Positions 8,934 to 19,980 are shown, counted from the first letter of the stretch. The stretch is 64,000 bases of DNA from CAVORD01 sp963698535 (GCA_963698535.1 CAVORD010000001.1:1550001-1614000), one strand, 5' to 3'. Numbers and translations: made by a program. The notes: generated by a model not told the origin, from the letters alone.

Positions 8934-9860
8934 ATGATTCTCCTGACATCAGTAATTTTCGTTCTCTCTGCCGGATTAACCTCAGGGGGGATACTGCTTG
9001 GCAACAGACTCAGGTCAATGAACAGGGTATCAGGCCTTACAAGTATGCTTTATTTCCTCATATTCATCTTCACTTTCGGATTTTATGCTCTCTGGGGCCA
9101 GACAATTATAAAGGTAATGATCTCGGAAATTGTCACTGATCAATTGCTCAAAAGGATAATCCACACTTTTGTATTAATGGGATTACCATTTGTTGTACTG
9201 GCATGGCTGATGCTAATAAAATTCACCAGGGAGATAACATTACGGAAAAAAGAGAGCTTCTTTACCTTTGCATTCCTCTTTATTCATCTGGGACTAGTTT
9301 TTGCTACCGGCTGGGCGTTTTACGAGTGGCCTGAGCTGGATGCTATGCTTCTGCTGAAATATTTCTATCTGGGTCCGGGATCAATAACCATATTCCTTTC
9401 TGTTCTCTTCCTCATAACACAAAAAGAGAAGAGGATGCTTCTATTGTATCCCGACAGGCTATTGCTTGCTGCCTCCCTAGCTATCTTCTATATTATCGAG
9501 GCTATATTGCTGATAAACTATACCGGAAATCAGATTATCGGCCTGGCATTTATCTTTTTCTTCTTCACCGGCAAAGCTTTTGTCCCGGTATGGATAAGAT
9601 ACCGTATAAAACAACCCGAACCTGTTTCATCTGATTCAGGAGCACTCTCATTTAAAGACTTCTGCACCAACTACGACATATCGGCAAGGGAGTCAGAAAT
9701 AGTAAAGGAGATATGTAACGGATTAAGTAACGGAGAAATAGCCGATAAGCTTTTTATTACCCTTCAGACGGTGAAGGACCACACTCACAGAATATATATC
9801 AAGGCTAATGTGAGAAACCGGATGCAGCTTATGACTCTGGTGCAGAAGTATGAAGCCTGA
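8934..9860 (+). CDS. membrane-bound LuxR-family regulator
   Basis: About 308 residues. Seven or so hydrophobic helices occupy residues 1-230 (MILLTSVIFVLSAGL, LYFLIFIFTFGFYALWG, FVLMGLPFVVLAWLML and others). A C-terminal LuxR/GerE helix-turn-helix follows: 'ISARESEIVKEICNGLSNGE', then 'LQTVKDHTHRIYIKANVRNR'. This layout suggests a membrane sensor coupled directly to a DNA-binding domain, but no ligand can be read from the sequence. A GTG start at 8841 would add 31 residues (MKSKNPTLVGGV...) that do not look like a natural N-terminus, so I prefer the ATG at 8934. It ends one base before the convergent thiamine operon. Confidence 0.8.
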   Translation: MILLTSVIFVLSAGLTSGGILLGNRLRSMNRVSGLTSMLYFLIFIFTFGFYALWGQTIIKVMISEIVTDQLLKRIIHTFVLMGLPFVVLAWLMLIKFTREITLRKKESFFTFAFLFIHLGLVFATGWAFYEWPELDAMLLLKYFYLGPGSITIFLSVLFLITQKEKRMLLLYPDRLLLAASLAIFYIIEAILLINYTGNQIIGLAFIFFFFTGKAFVPVWIRYRIKQPEPVSSDSGALSFKDFCTNYDISARESEIVKEICNGLSNGEIADKLFITLQTVKDHTHRIYIKANVRNRMQLMTLVQKYEA

Positions 9861-9861
9861 T

Positions 9862-10500
9862 TCATAACAGCAGGCTAATTATGACAGGAGTGCCTTCGAC
9901 CTCCAGTTCAAATGAATCTTTCAGACAAACATTAAGGGTACCTTTCCACCATGTGTCGAGCCTCAGTTTTTTGAGAGGATATTCCAATCCTGAGGAGGTA
10001 ACCCGCGAATCGCCATATGGAGCGAACAGACTTATCTTCTGTCCTGCAAAGGAGGAGAAACGGCCGCTGCCGGTTGCAAAAAACAAAGAATGATCAGTTA
10101 CCATAATGGCATCAATTACCTTAAGGTATTCCACCAGCAGCGATATATTACCAACAGTATGATCCTCTCTTAATCCTGTTGCTCCAAGTATTGTAGCGCT
10201 TTTAATTCCCTTATCAACACACCACTCAACAGCCTTGGTAAGGTCGTTTGTTTCCTGACCGGCATCGGGGTAAAGTATATCGCTGTACTTCCTGGCAATA
10301 TCCATGGAGAGTGAGTCGAGGTCACCAACAATTGCTGCGGGGATGTAACCTCTCCTCACAAGCTCTTCTGCGGCGCCATCACAGCAAATTATCTTTTTTG
10401 CTGCATCGAGACACCTCAATGCTAAAGCCGTTTTAGGGAATGCCCCGTTAGCAACGATAACCGTACTGTTTCCTTCTACTGTTCTTAATGGTTCAATCAT
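9862..10500 (-). CDS. thiN: thiamine pyrophosphokinase
   Basis: Transfers pyrophosphate from ATP to thiamine, giving TPP directly from salvaged vitamin. The 212-residue length is typical. Diagnostic segments are KIICCDGAAEEL, the metal-binding IVGDLDS, the QETNDLTKAVEWC motif, LGATGLREDHTVGNISLL, and a C-terminal substrate-binding beta domain (SSFAGQKISLFAPYGDS; SSGLEYPLK). Its start overlaps the pnuT stop (ATGA). It is the last gene of the riboswitch-led operon, which fits uptake followed by immediate phosphorylation and trapping of thiamine. Confidence 0.95.
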   Translation of the reverse strand: MIEPLRTVEGNSTVIVANGAFPKTALALRCLDAAKKIICCDGAAEELVRRGYIPAAIVGDLDSLSMDIARKYSDILYPDAGQETNDLTKAVEWCVDKGIKSATILGATGLREDHTVGNISLLVEYLKVIDAIMVTDHSLFFATGSGRFSSFAGQKISLFAPYGDSRVTSSGLEYPLKKLRLDTWWKGTLNVCLKDSFELEVEGTPVIISLLL

Positions 10501-11096
10501 AATCTCTCCTCCTTTTGTATCAGATCATCCATGGATCTTTTCCAGCTTATCAACCCTGCAAATGCCATAACTAAATAGACTGCAAAAAGTACTGATGTAG
10601 GGTACAATCCCTTGTAAATGTACAATGCAAGTGATACAATATTTACTATTATCCATAAATACCAGTGCTCCAGCAGCTTGCGTGCAAGCATCCAGGTAGC
10701 CACCACCGAAAGAGCAGTTGTAAAGGCATCACCGACAGGCACCGGCGAATCGGTGTGGTATTTAAGCACATACCAGATAGCCAGGAACAGTACCACAGAT
10801 ATTAATGAAAGCCAAATTCCTATTCTCCGGCCTGTCAATGTTACAGGAAGAGGCAAATCACTCTTTTCCCCGCCCTTTATCCATACATACCATCCATAGA
10901 AGCTCACAACAAGATAATATACCTGCAAAGCCATATCGGCATAAAACTTTGATGTAAGGAAAACCCATATATAAACGGCAGAAGTTATTATGCCTACCGG
11001 CCACAACAATACATTTTGTCTTATCTCAAGAACAACAAAGACAATGCCTGCAACAGCCCCGAAAATTTCAATATAGTGATCAGTCAGCCAGTTCAT
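10497..11096 (-). CDS. pnuT: PnuC-family thiamine transporter (PnuT)
   Basis: An inner-membrane facilitator of 199 residues with about seven transmembrane helices, belonging to the nicotinamide riboside transporter family. Family signatures include IFGAVAGIVFVVLEIRQNVL, WPVGIITSAVYIWVFL, the WYVW motif after a YYLVVSFYG helix, and WKRSMDD at the end. The sequence alone does not fix the substrate. The TPP riboswitch, the TonB receptor upstream and the overlapping thiamine pyrophosphokinase make thiamine far more likely than nicotinamide riboside. It begins 5 bases after the receptor stop. Confidence 0.9.
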   Translation of the reverse strand: MNWLTDHYIEIFGAVAGIVFVVLEIRQNVLLWPVGIITSAVYIWVFLTSKFYADMALQVYYLVVSFYGWYVWIKGGEKSDLPLPVTLTGRRIGIWLSLISVVLFLAIWYVLKYHTDSPVPVGDAFTTALSVVATWMLARKLLEHWYLWIIVNIVSLALYIYKGLYPTSVLFAVYLVMAFAGLISWKRSMDDLIQKEERL

Positions 11097-11101
11097 TTTT
11101 C

Positions 11102-13523
11102 TCAGAAACTTATATTTACACGAACCATGTAGTTAATTCCGGCCTGGGGAAAGTAGTAGGCCCATGTTTGCTCTGCTCCGTCTTCATACCAGTTACCACC
11201 GTAAGCATTGCTTATGTATGAGTTGTTGAATATGTTATTGATTAGCAGTTGTACTCCTGCCTCCCGGGCAAACCTGAGGGTTGGTTTAAAATCGATCCTT
11301 AGGTTGGAAACAAAGTAGGGGTCTATCTGCCGGTTGCTACTGTTGGTGTTATCAAAATACTGACTACCGACGTATTTACCGGAAAGGGAGAGACCAATTT
11401 TTTCATGTGGATCGAACCTAAGCTCTCCTGTTGCTAAAAGAGATGGGGAATAAGCGATATCAACATCCCTCGCCGGTTTTGAGAGATAGTCGCTGCTCCA
11501 GTCGCTGGTGTTGTAATTGGTATAATACTCAGTAAAGTCCAGAATACGATTCCGGCTTAGAGTGACCGAGCCATTGAAACCGATCTTTGGCACGGGCTGT
11601 ACGGAGTATGAGATCTCCACTCCTCTCCTGTAACTATCCTTAACATTGGTCATTATCGGATAACCGACATTGCTTAACTCACCGGTAGGTACAAGCTGAT
11701 TGTTATAACTCATATTGTATAGGTTGATATTCAGGGAGAATAACGACCTCTTGAGATTATATCCCAATTCTGTATCGTAGAGGGTCTCATGGCCCGGCGT
11801 TGCCTGATTATCGCCAACGGCGTCGGTAATGTTGGCTCTTGTGGGCTCCCTCCCTGCCACTGAGAAGGATGCATAAACCTCATTATTGTTGTTTATGGTT
11901 AAGAAAGCCCCTGCCTTGGGATTTATAAAATTATAGAAGAGATCTTCTGACATATTTCTCAGTTCATCATCCAACCCATGAATAGAATAGTCGATGTACC
12001 TGTACTGGATATCGCCATATAATCTCAATATACCGGATATGGCAGATTCGGCTTTAAGAAAGGTATTGAACTCCTGCTTTGAACCGTTATTAAAGTACCA
12101 TTGGTAGTCCTTTTCAACCGTCCCGGGGTGTTGCATCCATATTATCCTTCCAAAGTGATCTCCGCTATAATTATTAACGGATCCACCCCATATCAGACTT
12201 GTTTTTCCCGGATCATAATTCAGACTCCATGTCACTCCGCCAAACATATTATCGAGCCATTTTCTTTCAACCAGGTCGCTTTCTGTATACAGGGCCGGGC
12301 AGATCAGGTAATCCGTATTCAGCAAGCGTTCTCTCCTCTTTCCTCTGTTCATAATAGCCATTACCCGTTGTCAGATGACCGGAAATATTCAATAACAGAT
12401 CAGGTGCCATCTGTCCCGACCATGTCAGATTATAGTGGTTCTGCCAGTAGTTATCTGTCTCATCCTTATAGTATTGGGCATTTCCCGACTCGTCGGTGTA
12501 CTGGCCGGCCGGGTTATATCTCGGGTTGCTCTCCACCATATCGGCAGGTACGCCCCACCAGCTGATACCTGTTCTCTCTTTCCCAATAAGGATACTACCC
12601 TTTACCCGTGACCTGTCGCCCTGCCATAAGGCTGAAACATGCATTGAGCTGTGATCTGAGCCGCTGTAATCAATATAACCGTCGGTAGTAATAGCTGAAT
12701 ATCTCATATTTAGTGAGAACCTCTTGCTGATGATACCTGTACCCACCTCAACAGACGACCTGAATGTATTAAACGATCCGAAGCCTGCTGTAACAGAAGC
12801 TGAAGGATCGACCGGTGGCACCTCGGTCTGAATATTAACGGAGGCCCCAAAAGCACCGGCGCCATTTGTTGATGTACCAACACCACGCTGTATCTGTATT
12901 GATGATACCGAGGATACCAGATCGGGAAGATCTACCCAGAATACCTGTTGTGACTCTGAATCATTAAGGGGTATACCGTCGATTGTAACGTTTATCCTGC
13001 TGGCATCGCTGCCTCTGATCCTGAAGGCTGTATACCCTATCCCGTTGCCTGCCTCCGAGGTTTCAACAAGAGAGGGAGTGAGTGCTAACAGGAAAGGCAT
13101 ATCCATACCATTACTGACCTCATTCAGATAATCCCTGTCGATATTGGTCTGAGCCACAGGGGTCTTGCTTCCTGCCCTGATACCTCTTATTACCACTTCG
13201 TTGGTGGTGTAGGTCTCCTCCTGAAGAGTTATCTGCAATTCAGTACCGGACGGTTCAGTATCGACAATTTCCTTTCTGTAGCCGACAAATGAGACCGATA
13301 ATCTTACGGTTGTATTCTTTACTCCTGAGATAGAGAAAAACCCTTTGTAGTCACTTATCGTACCCAGGTATGAATCACTTACCACAATGGTTGCTCCGGC
13401 AACAGGCTCGCCATTGTTGTCCCTGATATAACCACTTATCTTACCGTTTTGAGCAATTGCTGTTCCTGAAAACAAACCCCCTGCCACTATCATGTGCAGT
13501 ATCAACCAAACCCTGATATTCAT
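11102..13523 (-). CDS. TonB-dependent receptor for thiamine (frameshifted)
   Basis: About 806 residues once the break near 12295 (one extra base) is removed. Signal peptide at the N-terminus, then a CarboxypepD_reg-like domain at about 25-110 (KISGYIRDNNGEPVAGATIV), a TonB-box region EVVIRG, and a plug domain (FRIRGSDASRINVTIDGIPL; QRGVGTSTNGAGAFGASVNI). The rest is a 22-stranded-type barrel ending in the aromatic strand 'AGINYMVRVNISF'. It should import thiamine across the outer membrane using TonB energy. The assignment to thiamine rests on the riboswitch 48 bases upstream and the PnuT and kinase genes downstream. Pieces: 12267-13523 and 11102-12361. Confidence 0.92.
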
Positions 13524-13570
13524 CTCTTAATTATGTTTGACGGATGTGCTTTGGAAAAGGAGAGATATAC

Positions 13571-13640
13571 TTCCCTACGCCGGCATTACCCGGATCAGGT
13601 TAAAGGGTATGATCTCAGCCCGTATTTTAAGGCACCCCGT
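13571..13640 (-). promoter_or_regulatory. TPP riboswitch (THI element)
   Basis: On the minus strand the sequence contains the two conserved cores of the TPP aptamer: GGGCTGAGATCATACCC near 13608-13623 and ACCTGATCCGGGTAATGCC followed by GCGTAGGGA down to 13572. Their order, spacing and flanking stem (CGGGGTGCC) are as in known THI boxes. It lies 48 bases before the TonB receptor start. TPP binding is expected to switch off the three-gene uptake and kinase operon. Confidence 0.95.
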
Positions 13641-13714
13641 GTATTATAATACAAAGGTATAACAATAGTAACCGATATCAAACTTCAAATCGGAACTATT
13701 AATCCAATTTTGAC

Positions 13715-13722
13715 TAATTTTG
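13715..13722 (+). promoter_or_regulatory. -7 promoter element
   Basis: TAATTTTG exactly matches TAnnTTTG, 18 bases before the ATG at 13740. It overlaps the longer start at 13710 (TTG) and so supports the ATG as the true start. Confidence 0.45.
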
Positions 13723-13739
13723 CCGGAAATAAGGTTGCC

Positions 13740-14156
13740 ATGGGGACTCTTCTCAACAAAATGAACTACAAGGGTTATGACCGTCTGGCCATAATTGATG
13801 CTCCTCCTGAGGTATTCAGGGTAATGTCGGGAGAATTAAAAGGTGTGATGGTAGATACAAAGGTAGATCCCCGATTTCTTTATGAGTTCCTTGTTTTGTT
13901 TGCAGAAAATCTGGAGCAGCTTAAAAAAATAGCTCCCCTGGGAATGAACAATATAGCTGCTGACGGCAAGTTGTGGATATGTTACCCCAAGAAGAGTTCA
14001 AAGAACTACAGATCCGATATCGATCGCGACCATGGATGGGAGCCCCTCACCCAGAATGGTTTCGCCGGAGTAAGAATGATCTCGATCGACGATGACTGGT
14101 CGGCATTCAGATTCCGTAACACCAAGTATATCAAAACAAAACGACCCAACCAATAA
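13740..14156 (+). CDS. DUF3052-like small cytoplasmic protein
   Basis: About 138 residues without a signal peptide. I see the pattern of a widespread small family (DUF3052-like): an N-terminal LLNKMNYKGYDRLAIIDAPPE, a middle segment GKLWICYPKKSSK, then DRDHGWEPL and a conserved tail IDDDWSAFRFR. Function is unknown; relatives are usually short standalone proteins. I use the ATG at 13740 because the -7 element at 13715 would lie inside the longer version. It is intact and divergent from the thiamine operon. Confidence 0.65.
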   Translation: MGTLLNKMNYKGYDRLAIIDAPPEVFRVMSGELKGVMVDTKVDPRFLYEFLVLFAENLEQLKKIAPLGMNNIAADGKLWICYPKKSSKNYRSDIDRDHGWEPLTQNGFAGVRMISIDDDWSAFRFRNTKYIKTKRPNQ

Positions 14157-14270
14157 GGGACTAAAGATGTTTCCCGAGGTTTGTTTAAGGTATTTTCAAG
14201 GCAGATGCTATATAACATTATGGCCCATTTAATCTTTGGTTCTTGAAAAATTTTGATTTTATTGGCAGGT

Positions 14271-14299
14271 CAATAGCCCTATTCTATGGCGGGCTATTG
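14271..14299 (+). promoter_or_regulatory. leader hairpin before the SusC-like gene
   Basis: CAATAGCCC (14271-14279) and GGGCTATTG (14291-14299) form a perfect 9-bp stem with an 11-base loop, ending 34 bases before the ATG. There is no T-run after it, so it resembles a leader structure rather than a terminator. A candidate site for post-transcriptional control. Confidence 0.5.
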
Positions 14300-14333
14300 A
14301 TAAAAATCAAGTACTAATTAACCTAAATCATCC

Positions 14334-17300
14334 ATGAAAAAACTTACGATTATTTTGTCGACATTGCTACTAATGTGTAGCTTGGGGCTTCATGCCCAAA
14401 CCCGACAGGTAAGCGGTAAGGTTATCTCTGCAGAGGATAACCAGCCAATACCGGGGGTGTCGATTTATGCGAAAGGAACCACTATGGGTACCACATCAAA
14501 CATTAATGGTGAGTACACATTGAGTGTTCCTGCAAATGCAACCAAAATTGTCTTCTCATTTATTGGGATGACTACACTTGAACTTCCAATTGAAGGCTCT
14601 GTCGTTGATGCAACAATGCAACCAGACGTTATGGGGCTTGACGAAGTTATGGTTGTTGCCTACGGCGTAGTAAAGAAAGAATCACTTACTGGTTCTGCCG
14701 CTGTAATTGACTCCAAGAAACTGGAGTCGCGTTCTTTGTCAAATGTTGGACAAATACTGGAAGGCTCTACAAGCGGTATACAAACGACTTCCAACTCAGG
14801 TCAGCCAGGTAGTTCACCTGATGTAAGGATTCGCGGGCTAGGTACCATTAACACCTCTTCTTCGCCTCTCTACATTGTAGATGGAGCTGAGTACTCCGGA
14901 AGTCTGGCGAGTATTAACCCTAGCGACATTGAGTCGTTAACAATACTTAAAGATGCTTCTTCAACTGCTCTTTATGGTTCACGTGCTGCAAACGGTGTAA
15001 TTATTATTACAACCAAATCAGGTAAAAAAGGCAGTGAAAATATGATTGTTAACTTTAAAGTTCAGGCAGGTGTAATTGACAAGGCCCTTCCATTCTATCC
15101 CACAGTTAATGCCTTTGATTATTATGAACTTCAGGCAGAAGCCTTTGGACAGTCAAGGTTCTGGTCAGGTGCCAGCCCAACCCTTGCTGATGGAAGAGCA
15201 TATGCATATACTAATATCTTTGGCCAGCTGGCTTACAACCCATTTGTTGGAACACCCAACAATCAGATTGTGGGCGCCTGATGGAAAGATAAACCCAACT
15301 GCAAAGATCGGTTTCCCTGATCTGGATTGGTATGCACCTTCACAGCAAACAGGTTACAGGCAGAACTACGATCTGAACATTTCAGGTGGTAGTAAGAATT
15401 TAAGCTATTTCTACTCACTGGGATATCTTGACGAGAGAGGTTATACAATTATGTCCGACTTCGAACGTATCAATACCAGATTGAATATTGACTATACTGT
15501 TAAGGACTGGTTGCAAATTGGAGCAAACTTTTCTGCTTCACTCGAAAACAGTGATGTTGGTACTTCAAACTCTGCAACATATGCCAACCCGTTCAGAAAC
15601 GCACAGATGACAGCTCCTATTTATCCTGTTTACCTGGTTGACCAGACAACCGGAGATTATATTCTCGATGGTGCAGGTCAGAAGCAGTACGATGATGGCG
15701 GACTCCATTCAAGACCTATTAACCAGGGTAGACATGCAATAGCAGAGCTGAACTGGAATAGTGATGACTATAAAAGGAACAACCTGAGCAACAGAGTTTT
15801 TGCCACGTTTACCATAATCGATGGTCTTACTGCAACAATTAATGCAACTGCTGATCTGAATAACTACCAATACAAAGGTTATGAAAACCCAAAGATCGGT
15901 GACGGCGCCCCTACTGCAAGGATGGATGAGTCACGGTACACAAGGACTTCAGTTAACTTCAACCAGCTGCTCAATTATGAAAAGACTATAAATGAAGTTC
16001 ATAATTTTTCAGCACTGGTAGGACATGAATCCTTTGCCAGAGATTATACATACCAGAGAGGCTTTAAGAATCAGTTTATTGTTACTGGTATCTATGAGTT
16101 GAATAACTTTGTGAATACTTCAACCAATACCAGTTACACTACTAATTACAGAATCGAAGGTTATTTTGCAAGACTAAAATATAACTACGATAATAAGTAT
16201 TATGTTGAAGGTTCTTACCGTAGAGATGGTTCCTCTAACTTCAGCAGGGATGTCAGATGGGGTAACTTCTACTCTGTAGGAGGTAGCTGGAGAATAAGTC
16301 AGGAGAACTTTATGAGTAATCTTGAGTGGATTGATAACCTGAAACTAAGAGCATCATACGGAGAAGTAGGTAACGACAATATCAGTGGTTATCAGGCTCT
16401 CTACGGAACTTACCCGAACGGAACAAGTCCTGGTATTCGCTGGGAAGAGGTAGGTAATGCAGCATTAACATGGGAGGTAAACAGAACTTCCGATGTTGCT
16501 TTGGATTTCTCACTCTATAACAGGTTCAATGGTAGTGTTGAATGGTACTACAGGAAATCTGATGAGTTGTTGTATGATATGCCATTGCCACTGTCTATGG
16601 GCTTGCTAAGTCAGCCAAGGAACATTGCCTCGCTGTTTAACAGTGGATTTGAGATCAATATTGGTGCTGACGTCGTCAGGAAGAATGACTTCAGATGGAA
16701 TATTAACCTTATGGGATCAACCAATAAAAATGAGATCACATTTATTCCTGACCCGTTCATCAACGGAACAAAGAGATGGGCTAACGGACACTCATTATAC
16801 GATTTCTACCTAAGGAAATTCTACGATGTTGACCCTACTGACGGTGCCACAAGATTCCATGTATGGGAAGATGTACTCGATGGTGACGGTAATCCAACCG
16901 GCGAAACAAAACTGGCATACGACGTTAATGGCGATCCGGTACTTACAAAGAACCATAACGCTGCAGGCTATGGCTACGTAGGAGCTTCTGCATTCCCTGA
17001 TCTGCAAGGTTCTATTACAAATACACTTTCCTATAAAGGATTTACATTTAGTGTTCTTCTTACCTATTCACTTGGTGGAGAGATGCTTGATGGTACATAT
17101 CAGGGATTGCTTGATGCGGTTCCGGGTGAGTCACTCCATCCTGATGTAGCTAAGTCCTGGAGGAATCCTGGAGATATTACTGACTTCCCGAGACTGCAGT
17201 ATTCTAATTCAGCGCTATATGCAACATCTGACTTTTTCCTTATATCTTCTAATTATTTGAATATTAGAAACTTAACATTAAGCTACGATGTGCCGAAAAG

Positions 17301-17477
17301 CATGTTGAAACAGTTGGGGAGTAAAAGGATCTAAGTGTGTTTGCTACAGGTGAAAACCTATATATGTTTACTGCAAGAGAAGGGATGAACCCATCCTATA
17401 GCTTCTCAGGTGGAACGAGCGTATTTGCTTACGCCCCAAGCAAGTCAATAATTTTTGGCCTGAATCTGCAGTTCTAA
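14334..17477 (+). CDS. SusC/RagA-family TonB-linked outer membrane receptor (frameshifted)
   Basis: About 1045 residues after repair of breaks near 15275 and 17330. Signal peptide to about residue 22; CarboxypepD_reg-like domain (RQVSGKVISAEDNQPIPGVS); TonB-box region LDEVMVVAYGVVKKESLTG; plug with the SusC signature VRIRGLGTINTSSSPLYIVDG and SDIESLTILKDASSTALYGS, then AANGVIIITTKSGKKG. The remainder is a large barrel whose last strands (SIIFGLNLQF) lie after the second break. It imports oligomers, usually glycans or peptides, through the outer membrane together with the SusD lipoprotein just downstream. The substrate cannot be told: no glycoside hydrolase or peptidase is adjacent. Pieces: 14334-15281, 15076-17334, 17335-17477. 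Confidence 0.93.
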
Positions 17478-17504
17478 TTTTAATGTAATTAACAGATAAT
17501 AGCA

Positions 17505-19105
17505 ATGAAAGCAAATTATAAAATTTTAAGGTTCGTATTAATCTTCGCAATCATACTGGGTGTAAGCTCATGTGAGGAAGATTTCTTACAGACCGTACCT
17601 ACCGATGCTGTTTCGACAGAGATAGCTCTCGGGTCAGTTGACAACATGATGCTGGCTATGAACGGTATCCACAGGGCAATGTATGCTCAAAACGGATATA
17701 TCAGCTGCATATGCCGGAATGGAGTTTATGATTCCTACTGCGGAGTATGGAGCCAGTGATGCTATGCATTCAAAAGCCGGTAACGGATGGCATAATTCCA
17801 GAATTAAGTGGATCATGCATACCAGTGCTACAAGGAGTGATGTGGAATACTCATGGTTCTTCTATTACAATATTATTGCCTCGGCAAATAATATTATCAA
17901 TGCAGCTCCGGCACTTCAGATGTCTGATGAACTGCATAACGTTCTGGGTCAGGCGTATGCTTACAGAGCATGGGGCCATTTTGAGCTGGTGAAGTTTTTT
18001 GGTAAGGCTTATATGATTGGTAACCCTTCAACAGATCTGGGTGTTCCAATTATGACTGCCACCGAGCCTCCTTACGAGGGAAAAGCAAGAAATACAGTTC
18101 AGGAAGTATATGACCAGATCATTGATGATCTTGATGAGGCAATTACACATTTTGGTTCTGCCTCATCCAGAACAGATCTGTCACACCTTAATATTGATGT
18201 GGCAAATGGTATTGCGGCAAGAGTATACTTAACTATTGGCGACTGGCCAAAAGCAGTAACTCATGCTAAAGCAGCCCGCCAGAACTATAGCTTAATGAGC
18301 GAAGCTCAGTATAAAGCCGGATTCGGCGACTGGAATAATCCCGAGTGGATTTGGGGATCAAAAATGATCCAGGACCAGACTGCATATTATTATTCCTATT
18401 TCTACTACTGTGCAAACAACTTTAATGGTTCACAAAACAGGAGTAATCCTAAGTTCATGAACCATTCGTTGTACGCCCAGATACCTGCAACAGACTACAG
18501 GAAAGACCAGATTTTTGCTAATGCTCCAAGTACTTTCAGTGCATGGAACGCAGGGGTAAATGCCGGAAGGTATGCGTCTTCAACTGCTTTTGCTGATTCA
18601 GTTGCTTAATACAGGATCAATAGCTCTGATGTCAACTGCTCACAATCTGGTTCCTTATATGCACCATAAATTGTATCAGGACAATGGTCCTACTATTGAT
18701 CCAAGGGACGTCCTTCTCATGAGGGCCGCAGAGATGTACCTTATAGAAGCAGAAGCACTGGCTCGTCAGGGTGGTGCTGCTAACGAAGCACTGGCACAGG
18801 CAGCCTTGTTTACATTAGTTTCAGCAAGGGATGAAGCCTATGTTCTGTCTACCAACACCGGACAGGCACTTATCGATGAGATCCTTCTTCAAAGAAGAAT
18901 TGAGCTGTTTATGGAAGGTCACAGATGGTTCGATATGTTAAGGAACGACGAGGTACTTGATCTGACGGTAGGAACAGGAGCCGATCCAAACCTTTACTTA
19001 ACAGGTATGTATCAGGACAGGCCAAGTGTTAATCCGATGTGGTTATTCCTTATTCCACAGAGTGAGATTAATGCTAACCCAAAAATGGTTCAAAACCAGT
19101 ATTAA
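17505..19105 (+). CDS. SusD/RagB-family lipoprotein (frameshifted)
   Basis: About 533 residues after repair of breaks near 17695 and 18605, both equivalent to one extra base. The lipoprotein signal ends in LGVSSC, followed by the typical EEDFLQTVPTDAVS. TPR-like helices carry the classical motifs AYAYRAWGHFELVKFFGKAY, GVPIMTA, VYDQIIDDLDEAI, IAARVYLTIGDWPKA, and at the C-terminus LMRAAEMYLIEAEALAR and RRIELFMEGHRWFDMLR. It forms the lid of the SusC channel on the cell surface and captures substrate. It begins 27 bases after SusC and is followed by a terminator, so the pair is one operon. Confidence 0.93.
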
Positions 19106-19127
19106 TATTATTACACTCTAATACTTT

Positions 19128-19158
19128 AAAAAGGTGCCTCCCGGGGCACCTTTTTTTT
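19128..19158 (+). terminator. rho-independent terminator of the SusC/SusD operon
   Basis: GGTGCC and GGCACC arms, extended by an A-run on one side and a T-run (TTTTTTTT) on the other, 22 bases after the SusD stop. Confidence 0.9.
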
Positions 19159-19243
19159 GTTTATATAAAAACAAGCCATACTGTTAGCAACTTAACACTA
19201 TATGACTTCGTTATAATCTCAATAATCACTTAAAATTGAAGGT

Positions 19244-19713
19244 TATGAAAAGCAAGATGTTATTATTTGTTGCGGGGATCATGGCTATATTGGTTGTAAC
19301 CTCTTCCTGTGAAAAGAGTGGGTCTGAAAATGATGAAGTCACTGGTAAGCCTGAATAATGGAACCAAGAGTCACAATGCAGGACTTAACTGCATGGAATG
19401 CCATAAGACCGGCGGCGCCGGTGAGGGTATCTTCACCATGGCCGGGACAGTTTATAACAGCGCCATGACCACCCCTCTGCCAAACGGAGTGGTAAAACTC
19501 TACTCCGGTCAGGGCGGAACAGGAACACTGTTACAGACTGTTGAGGTTGACGGTAAAGGTAATTTCTTTACTACCAAAGCTATAGATTTCGGAACAGGAA
19601 TTTATGTTGCCGTTCAGGGTAGCACAGTAACAAAATACATGGGACCTGCCATTACTACCGGACAGTGCAGCAGCTGCCATGGTGTTTCGGTTGGAAAGGT
19701 ATGGACGGAATAA
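19244..19713 (+). CDS. lipoprotein with two CXXCH haem motifs (frameshifted)
   Basis: About 156 residues. The ATG at 19244 opens a lipoprotein signal (MKSKMLLFVAGIMAILVVTSSC), then the frame changes near 19345-19360. The second part holds two c-type haem attachment motifs, CMECH and CSSCH. Between them is a beta-rich segment like a carboxypeptidase-regulatory domain (TMAGTVYNS, LPNGVVKLYSG, VEVDGKGNFFTT). An outer- or inner-membrane-anchored di-haem carrier is inferred, but no oxidoreductase partner is next to it. The pairing of two CXXCH motifs around a CarboxypepD-like fold is unusual. Confidence is lower for the N-terminal join than for the haem motifs. Confidence 0.7.
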
Positions 19714-19751
19714 CAAAACAAAAGGACCCGTGATGTCTACGGGTTTGAAAA

Positions 19752-19833
19752 GAGCCGCCATGCATGGCGGCTCTTTTCTTTACCCCATGCATGGCGGCTC
19801 TTTCTTTTTCCCTTGCAAGGCGACTCTCTCTTT
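19752..19833. repeat. tandem palindromic repeat with terminator-like first unit
   Basis: A perfect 22-bp palindrome (GAGCCGCC, ATGCAT, GGCGGCTC) at 19752-19773 is followed by a T-rich run. The block CATGCATGGCGGCTC then repeats at 19786-19800, and a degenerate third copy (CTTGCAAGGCGACTC) lies at about 19812-19826. The spacing is 26-27 bases. The first unit can end transcription of the haem lipoprotein gene; the extra copies look like a duplicated terminator. Confidence 0.75.
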
Positions 19834-19980
19834 TTATACCTATTCCGGAAATGTGAAAATTTTTAACATATAAGCCCCGCTCTGAAATTTTTATTACATT
19901 AGTTGACTGAAACAGACATGGTTCAAAGGAATCTTCGGACCTTCAATTACAGTCATTTTTTTTACAACCCCAAACAAAAA

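Noticed and set aside
10618..10899. A 93-residue plus-strand frame inside pnuT
   Set aside because: Antisense to a conserved membrane transporter and without any recognisable pattern.
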